Assembly: GCA_001768155.1 (NCBI GenBank) | Contig: MENC01000291.1 | Span: 4,834 to 16,282, forward strand | Length of the DNA stretch: 11,449 nucleotides | Reading direction: 5' to 3' | Origin: Bacteroidetes bacterium GWA2_30_7 | GTDB taxonomy: Bacteria; Bacteroidota; Bacteroidia; Bacteroidales; GWF2-33-38 | Shown here: one piece after another, positions 7,311 through 11,449 of the stretch | How positions within the stretch are numbered: the stretch's first letter is position 1 | How the letters are laid out: each line of letters starts with the position of its first letter | Made by a program: the position numbers and the translations under genes | Notes under the pieces: generated by a model | What the model was told of the DNA's origin: nothing | The model's input: only the letters and a program-made list of their open reading frames with translations | Database searches by the model: none

Positions 7311-7416
7311 TTTTAATAAGTTTTAAAAATAGTGATTTTATTAAAAAAATAAGTGGTTTTCAGATATATATTTTTATGCAGAGAATTATTGATTAGCTGT
7401 AATTCGGTTTGCAAAT

Positions 7417-7515
7417 GTAACACAATCCTCTGGATTGTAGTATTACGAACCGGAGGTTCGTGATACTGTAACACAATTCTCTGTATGTAGTTCTACCAAC
7501 CAGAGGTCGTGTTAC
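7417..7515. repeat. Two-copy tandem palindromic repeat in the gldN-sprE spacer
   Basis: Two related units of about 50 bp lie back to back (7417-7467 and 7468-7515), both starting GTAACACAAT. The first is made of two hairpins: ACAATCC-TCT-GGATTGT (7422-7438), and a 13-bp stem AGTATTACGAACC / GGTTCGTGATACT (7439-7451 with 7455-7467, one T-G pair). The second copy is diverged and its hairpins are broken. The pair is bounded by GTAACAC (7417-7423) and GTGTTAC (7509-7515). The structure suggests a REP/BIME-like interspersed repeat rather than coding sequence. The rest of the 290-bp gap (7265-7416) is AT-rich with no ORF or RNA gene that I can recognise. Confidence 0.75.
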
Positions 7516-7519
7516 AAAT

Positions 7520-7545
7520 AAAAAAAACCGCTCAATGAGCGGTTT
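7520..7545 (-). terminator. Intrinsic terminator of the gldKLMN operon
   Basis: On the - strand, AAACCGCTCA and TGAGCGGTTT (7525-7545 as a whole) form a 10-bp GC-containing stem with a very short centre, followed directly by a run of T (7520-7527 read on the complement). It begins 10 bp past the gldN stop. This has all the parts of a rho-independent terminator and marks the end of the gld operon. Confidence 0.88.
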
Positions 7546-7554
7546 CAATTTATT

Positions 7555-8406
7555 TTAATATTCCCACAAATCGTGTTCTAATTCAAATATTTTATTTTTG
7601 ATTTTTTCAGATTCAAGTATAGCATCTAAACCTGTCATATACTCACTAATTAATCTGTTATCATAAACATTAGTTTCTTGGAAAATATAACTGTTAAAAA
7701 GTCTTTTAAAGAATATATCATCAAAAGTACGTCTTTCAGCATCGTTATTAACATTAAATACTTCATGATTAGCAAATATTGGACGTGCAGCAGGAAAATA
7801 AACCCAAAAAACTTTAACGGGTGTAGGATCAGTTTTTTCCAAATCGCCGTCTTTATAATATATTCTTATAGGACACATTCCTACTATTCTAACATCTAAT
7901 CGTCCTTTTTGCTTATCGAAAAACCAAACTTCTTTCATTAAATATTTCATCACTTCAGCACCATCAATTTCCCCTTTTTGGATTTGTTCAGTCAATTCAC
8001 CAGTATTAACATCAGGAACCATGATTGTTTTGTCTTTTGCATTAAACACTTCTATTAATCCCTCATGAGTTAACGGCACCTTAAATTCATCGTCAACAGA
8101 AGCATCGTAAACAATCATATTTGCTTTTTCCATACCATAAATAAGTAGGTTTATAAGACTCATTCTATCATCAACATTTTTTTTAGGAAAATATAATGGA
8201 TGATTAATCTTCTCACGTAAATCTAACATTCTCCAGATTTTTTTACTCCACATAACATCTGCTTCACGTAAATGATAGTATGGAACAAATTTTCGAGCTG
8301 GAACATGTTCTTTTACATAAATACCATCAAGCACATCTTGTGCAACAACTTTATTGAAGTTAATCAACATTGCTGTTATAACGAGTGTGAACAATACTGT
8401 TTTCAT
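7555..8406 (-). CDS. gldN: T9SS periplasmic ring component GldN/PorN
   Basis: This 283-residue exported protein has a signal peptide (MKTVLFTLVITAMLINFNKVVAQ, probable cleavage after VVA). The mature part carries the GldN pattern: VPYYHLREADVMWSKKIWRMLDLREKINHPLYFP near the N terminus, then LINLLIYGMEKANMIVYDASVDDEF, VWFFDKQKGRLDVRIVGMCPIRIYYKD and VFWVYFPAARPIFANHEVFN. GldN/PorN binds the lipoprotein GldK/PorK to form the large ring under the outer membrane that contacts the periplasmic part of GldM. It is the last gene of the gldKLMN operon, 14 bp after gldM, and is followed by a strong terminator. The length is a little shorter than the model-organism homologues as I recall them, but no motif is obviously lost. 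Confidence 0.94.
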   Translation of the reverse strand: MKTVLFTLVITAMLINFNKVVAQDVLDGIYVKEHVPARKFVPYYHLREADVMWSKKIWRMLDLREKINHPLYFPKKNVDDRMSLINLLIYGMEKANMIVYDASVDDEFKVPLTHEGLIEVFNAKDKTIMVPDVNTGELTEQIQKGEIDGAEVMKYLMKEVWFFDKQKGRLDVRIVGMCPIRIYYKDGDLEKTDPTPVKVFWVYFPAARPIFANHEVFNVNNDAERRTFDDIFFKRLFNSYIFQETNVYDNRLISEYMTGLDAILESEKIKNKIFELEHDLWEY

Positions 8407-8420
8407 AATTAAACTTGTTT

Positions 8421-10112
8421 TTAATTTAACTTAAAAATTATTGGAGACAAGCTTCTAACTGAGCCATCAGGTCCAACAGCTTTAATGTCTTCAAAAAACA
8501 CCTTTTGTCCCTTTTCTGCATTATTTATAATAGCTTTTTGATCAGCAGTTAATATATTACTTGGAGATGTTTTAGTTTGTTCAAATCCTTTAATCATTGC
8601 AGAAACTCTAAATCCTTTAACAACAAATTTTAAATCAAAGTCAAAATTCTCTAAATCTGCCATAACTCCAGATTGAGCAACTAATAAATTCTTTGCTATA
8701 ACACCTTCTCTTTTTCCAGCAACTTTAGCGACAGGGTCAGGAACTCTTTTTACTCTGAATTTTGATTGCCCCATTGGTTTAGATTTTCCTTCGTCATCTT
8801 TTGCAGAAACACTAACTGTTGCTTCTCCTGCTGTACTCACTTTTGCAATCCATCCGGTTCCGGTTTTTACTAAAGAACCTTGAGATATTCCTGCAGACAC
8901 TTTATCGTCAGTAAAACCCGAAACAGAAATATCCATAGGATTATCAACACCAATATACATTACATTCATTTTTGTAGGTGAAACTACAGCCATTGGTTTC
9001 ATAACATTATATTTAATGTCTTTTATTGGATAAGATTTATAATCACCGGTAGGAGTTTTAACTTTAATTAATGCCGAGAATTTTTTATCGCCAACGGAAC
9101 TTGCTGGTATTTCTAAAGTACCAACACCTTTTGCAACTACAACAGAATCAATTTTTCCTGTAAGTTCGCCTTTAATAGTATCATATCCTTCACCTGTATA
9201 AATTAAAGGATTGGATGTAGTGCTAAAAGCAGCAACAAACAAATCGGCTGAATATTTATCGCCTTGAACAACAACAGTTGCTTTTGGTATAACTTTTCCT
9301 GCAAGTGTGTCAAATTTAAAATCAGCGGCTCCAATTTGACCTAGTAAATTTGAAACAACGTCTGATTCAGCATTTCTTACATCATTTTCGATTTTTGAAA
9401 GCATTGTAATACACGCAACTAATGGTAGATGATAAAAGTTTTTAGTTTCCCAAAACTTGTCAGCTGGATCCTCTGTTTCCGCTTTTTCGTCGTCTGTTAT
9501 CAAACCAAACTGAGAGTCTTCATAGCCTTTAACTATTATTGGTCTATTTAGAATTGCAAGTTTTTCGTTTTTGAGAATATTTAACAAATCTTCTTTGTGC
9601 TTAATTAGTTGATTTTTAAACCTTTCGGCAGCAGCCCCCTTTCCAGCAGGATCTGAACCGCACATGTAATGAGTTGGAATGTCATAATTATCTTTGCTAT
9701 CAATATACATTAAATTTAAAATTTTATCGTCATTAGTTATTTTTCCATCTCCATTTTGGTCAATTAATTCTTTAGATGGAGCTTTGTCAAACTCCCCTTC
9801 TACATGTTCTACTAATGTTAATTTCAATTCAGTAATTGAGTCGCAAACTATTTGTGTTAGTTTTTGAACTTGAATTGCAGCATCATAATAAGGTTTAACT
9901 TTTAAAGGATTAACGCCTAATTGTTTTTCAAATTCAGAATATAAAACCTGATTTTTCCCTTTGAAATTCTCATTTGTAACTTGTAAACCATTATTAACAA
10001 TTACAAAAGCATTTAATATGTCTTTAGATACATTTAGTGCCAAAAGAGCTGTTAGTACCAAATACATCATACCAATCATCTTCTGCCTAGGTGTTTCTTT
10101 ACCGTGCCCCAT
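8421..10112 (-). CDS. gldM: T9SS / gliding motor subunit GldM/PorM
   Basis: This 563-residue inner-membrane protein has a large periplasmic part. The N terminus GKETPRQKMIGMMYLVLTAL with LLALNVSKDILNAF is the GldM signature: a short cytoplasmic tail and one transmembrane helix (about 13-29) that pairs with GldL to form the proton-driven motor. A helical D1 domain (about 32-245) follows, then three beta-rich domains (about 250-330, 335-425, 430-563) that span the periplasm and reach the GldK/GldN ring. Compared with the usual length of about 515 residues, it is about 45 longer. Part of the excess is an acidic segment in D1 (about 115-165) holding an EF-hand-like loop, residues 118-129 (DQNGDGKITNDD). 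It lies 44 bp after gldL and 14 bp before gldN. Confidence 0.95.
   Translation of the reverse strand: MGHGKETPRQKMIGMMYLVLTALLALNVSKDILNAFVIVNNGLQVTNENFKGKNQVLYSEFEKQLGVNPLKVKPYYDAAIQVQKLTQIVCDSITELKLTLVEHVEGEFDKAPSKELIDQNGDGKITNDDKILNLMYIDSKDNYDIPTHYMCGSDPAGKGAAAERFKNQLIKHKEDLLNILKNEKLAILNRPIIVKGYEDSQFGLITDDEKAETEDPADKFWETKNFYHLPLVACITMLSKIENDVRNAESDVVSNLLGQIGAADFKFDTLAGKVIPKATVVVQGDKYSADLFVAAFSTTSNPLIYTGEGYDTIKGELTGKIDSVVVAKGVGTLEIPASSVGDKKFSALIKVKTPTGDYKSYPIKDIKYNVMKPMAVVSPTKMNVMYIGVDNPMDISVSGFTDDKVSAGISQGSLVKTGTGWIAKVSTAGEATVSVSAKDDEGKSKPMGQSKFRVKRVPDPVAKVAGKREGVIAKNLLVAQSGVMADLENFDFDLKFVVKGFRVSAMIKGFEQTKTSPSNILTADQKAIINNAEKGQKVFFEDIKAVGPDGSVRSLSPIIFKLN
9726..9761 (-). other. EF-hand-like calcium-binding loop encoded in gldM
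   Basis: The 12 codons for GldM residues 118-129 encode DQNGDGKITNDD, with Asp, Asn, Asp, Gly, Ile and Asp at loop positions 1, 3, 5, 6, 8 and 12, followed by KILNL. This fits the EF-hand/dockerin-type loop. It stands alone, without an obvious second hand, in the periplasmic D1 domain. Confidence 0.55.
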
Positions 10113-10156
10113 AGCTTATTTGTTTATTTTTTATAAATTAAATGAATTATAATGAA

Positions 10157-11326
10157 TTAAGCATTTCCTCTTGGGAAGTTCATTGCTGACAACATATTAC
10201 CATATATTGTATTTAATGATGCAAGGTTTTGGCCTAGCTTAGAAACCTCTTCTTTATATTTCTTAACATCTTCAACAGAATCTTTTAAGTTTTGCATCAT
10301 TTCATTAACACCGCTATGCAATTGTTCAGAAACTTTTAATTGTTCATTTGTACCATGTAATTGAAGCTCATAAACAGCATTCAGCGCGGAAAGATTTTTA
10401 GTAATAAATTCTAACTGTTCTGCATAAGTTTTATTGTTTTCAACTATTGATGATGAGCCTGATTGTAATGAATCAGATAATGTTTTATAAGTTGTTGTAA
10501 TCTGATTTCCTGCATCTGTAAGACTAGAAGCTAATTCGCTACCGGAAGCTGTAATTTTTTCGGAAATTGAATTACTCACTTTGCTTAAAGCATCAGTAAT
10601 AGAATTACTTGACTTTGTAGCCATAATATTCATTTGTTCACCGGCTTCAACTATTTTTGAAGCTAATGTATTACCAGAATTTGCAACTTTTTCAGCAACT
10701 GAATTTCCAACGTTGTTTAAAATATCGGCAACGTTACTTCCTGATTTAGAAACTAATTCAGCAGCTTTTGAATAAGAATTTGATAATTCATTTGCATTAT
10801 GGCTTAATTCTGAAGTTGATTTAGAATATGAGTCATTAAAATTAACAAATGATGATGATGCTGTTTTAATGTTTGTAACATATTCCTGAGTAGCTAAACT
10901 AGCTCCAGAGATATCTGACATTTTTGAAGTTGTATCACTTAAAGACTGAAAGCCTTTACCAAGTTTTTCAAAAACATCTGGTTTTAAATCAGCGGTTCCA
11001 ATTAAGTCTTCAAATCTTTCTAAGGCAGATTTTTTTTGTTCTTTTTTCTCTGGAACAATATCTAATAATTCTTCTTCGTGCATACCGGCTAATTCTGGAT
11101 AAACTAAACTCCAATCTATTTCTTCATGTAATGGTTCAAACGCCGAGAAAAAGAAAATGACAGCCTCAACGCTAAGACCTACAACAAGCATTGGTCCTGC
11201 ACCTGGCCAGTGCATGATTTTAAAAAGAGCACCAACAATAACAACAGATGCACCCCATCCATAAAGTTTGGCCATGAATTTTTTCCAGCCTTTACTTTCA
11301 ACAAGTTCCGAAATGTTAAATCCCAT
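10157..11326 (-). CDS. gldL: T9SS / gliding motor subunit GldL/PorL with long periodic tail
   Basis: This 389-residue inner-membrane stator/rotor protein couples proton flow to motion together with GldM. Two transmembrane helices lie in residues of about 20-38 and 45-63 (LYGWGASVVIVGALFKIMHW and GPMLVVGLSVEAVIFFFSAF). Glu54 in the second helix is the expected conserved intramembrane glutamate. Tyr22, Lys36, His39 and Glu64 also look equivalent to conserved residues of the family. The inter-helix loop is short. The cytoplasmic part is unusually long. After an acidic linker and an amphipathic region (about 100-180), residues of about 185-290 form a low-complexity Ser/Asn/Ala helix with an 11-residue period, then a coiled-coil-like end (about 295-380). 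The family is usually about 215-310 residues. It starts 48 bp after gldK. Confidence 0.93.
   Translation of the reverse strand: MGFNISELVESKGWKKFMAKLYGWGASVVIVGALFKIMHWPGAGPMLVVGLSVEAVIFFFSAFEPLHEEIDWSLVYPELAGMHEEELLDIVPEKKEQKKSALERFEDLIGTADLKPDVFEKLGKGFQSLSDTTSKMSDISGASLATQEYVTNIKTASSSFVNFNDSYSKSTSELSHNANELSNSYSKAAELVSKSGSNVADILNNVGNSVAEKVANSGNTLASKIVEAGEQMNIMATKSSNSITDALSKVSNSISEKITASGSELASSLTDAGNQITTTYKTLSDSLQSGSSSIVENNKTYAEQLEFITKNLSALNAVYELQLHGTNEQLKVSEQLHSGVNEMMQNLKDSVEDVKKYKEEVSKLGQNLASLNTIYGNMLSAMNFPRGNA
10475..10738 (-). repeat. 44-residue tandem duplication with hendecad periodicity in GldL
   Basis: GldL residues 197-240 and 241-284 align without gaps. At least 15 of the first 36 positions are identical, for example AEKVANSGNTLAS against SEKITASGSELAS and VEAGEQM against TDAGNQI. 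Within this, a Gly or Ser recurs every 11 residues (196, 207, 218, 229, 240, 251, 262, 273, 284). The 44-residue unit therefore equals four hendecads, a spacing typical of some coiled coils. Confidence 0.75.
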
Positions 11327-11374
11327 AGTTCTAAATTTTTAAAGTTTCTAATTAAATAGGTAATGTAATTTTTT

Positions 11375-11449
11375 TTAATATACTTGAGAAGATGATCCTA
11401 CATCTAGTTTACTTCTTCCTAAGAATGTTTGTACACATCTAAATCCAAT
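11375..11449 (-). CDS. gldK: T9SS ring lipoprotein GldK/PorK, C-terminal end (5' part outside window)
   Basis: Only the last 24 codons plus stop are present (IGFRCVQTFLGRSKLDVGSS, then SQVY). GFRCV is the usual C-terminal motif of formylglycine-generating-enzyme/sulfatase-modifying-factor folds, to which GldK/PorK belongs. Its position 48 bp before gldL, on the same strand, is where gldK stands in the conserved gldKLMN order. GldK is a lipoprotein that forms the ring with GldN. The piece is too short to exclude another FGE-fold protein on sequence alone, such as GldJ, but the gene order favours GldK. Confidence 0.82.
   Translation of the reverse strand: MGFRCVQTFLGRSKLDVGSSSQVY

Overview
The window comes from an AT-rich member of the Bacteroidota. 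The evidence is a nearly complete set of type IX secretion system (T9SS) / gliding genes, which are restricted to that phylum, the near absence of Shine-Dalgarno sequences before start codons, and several small interspersed palindromes of a kind familiar from Bacteroidota genomes. The genus cannot be told from the sequence.

Layout. Positions 1-1686 (+ strand) hold the 3' part of a SpoIIE-type PP2C phosphatase gene and a complete type I L-asparaginase gene. Everything from 1741 to 11449 is on the - strand. Reading in the direction of transcription (right to left): the last 24 codons of gldK (11375-11449), gldL (10157-11326), gldM (8421-10112) and gldN (7555-8406), closed by a clear intrinsic terminator (7520-7545); a 290-bp non-coding stretch with a two-copy palindromic repeat; the TPR lipoprotein gene sprE/porW (4580-7264); a 131-bp inverted-repeat element; the response regulator/PglZ gene porX (2830-4383); a spacer with two mutually exclusive hairpins; and a translationally coupled pair encoding a thioredoxin-fold lipoprotein that resembles the ArsF family but lacks CxxC, and a DUF1573 protein. 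The + and - strand blocks converge at 1687-1740.

How the genes work together. GldL and GldM form the proton-driven inner-membrane motor of the T9SS. GldK and GldN form the periplasmic/outer-membrane ring. SprE/PorW is a lipoprotein needed for secretion and is thought to connect the trans-envelope parts. PorX is the cytoplasmic regulator that controls T9SS genes. The window therefore combines motor, ring, connector and regulator in one same-strand cluster. The system itself is known. I see no convincing undescribed system. The points most worth a second look are the palindromic elements read in frame inside the phosphatase gene, an 11-residue periodic extension in GldL, an EF-hand-like loop in GldM, and the CxxC-less ArsF-like lipoprotein.
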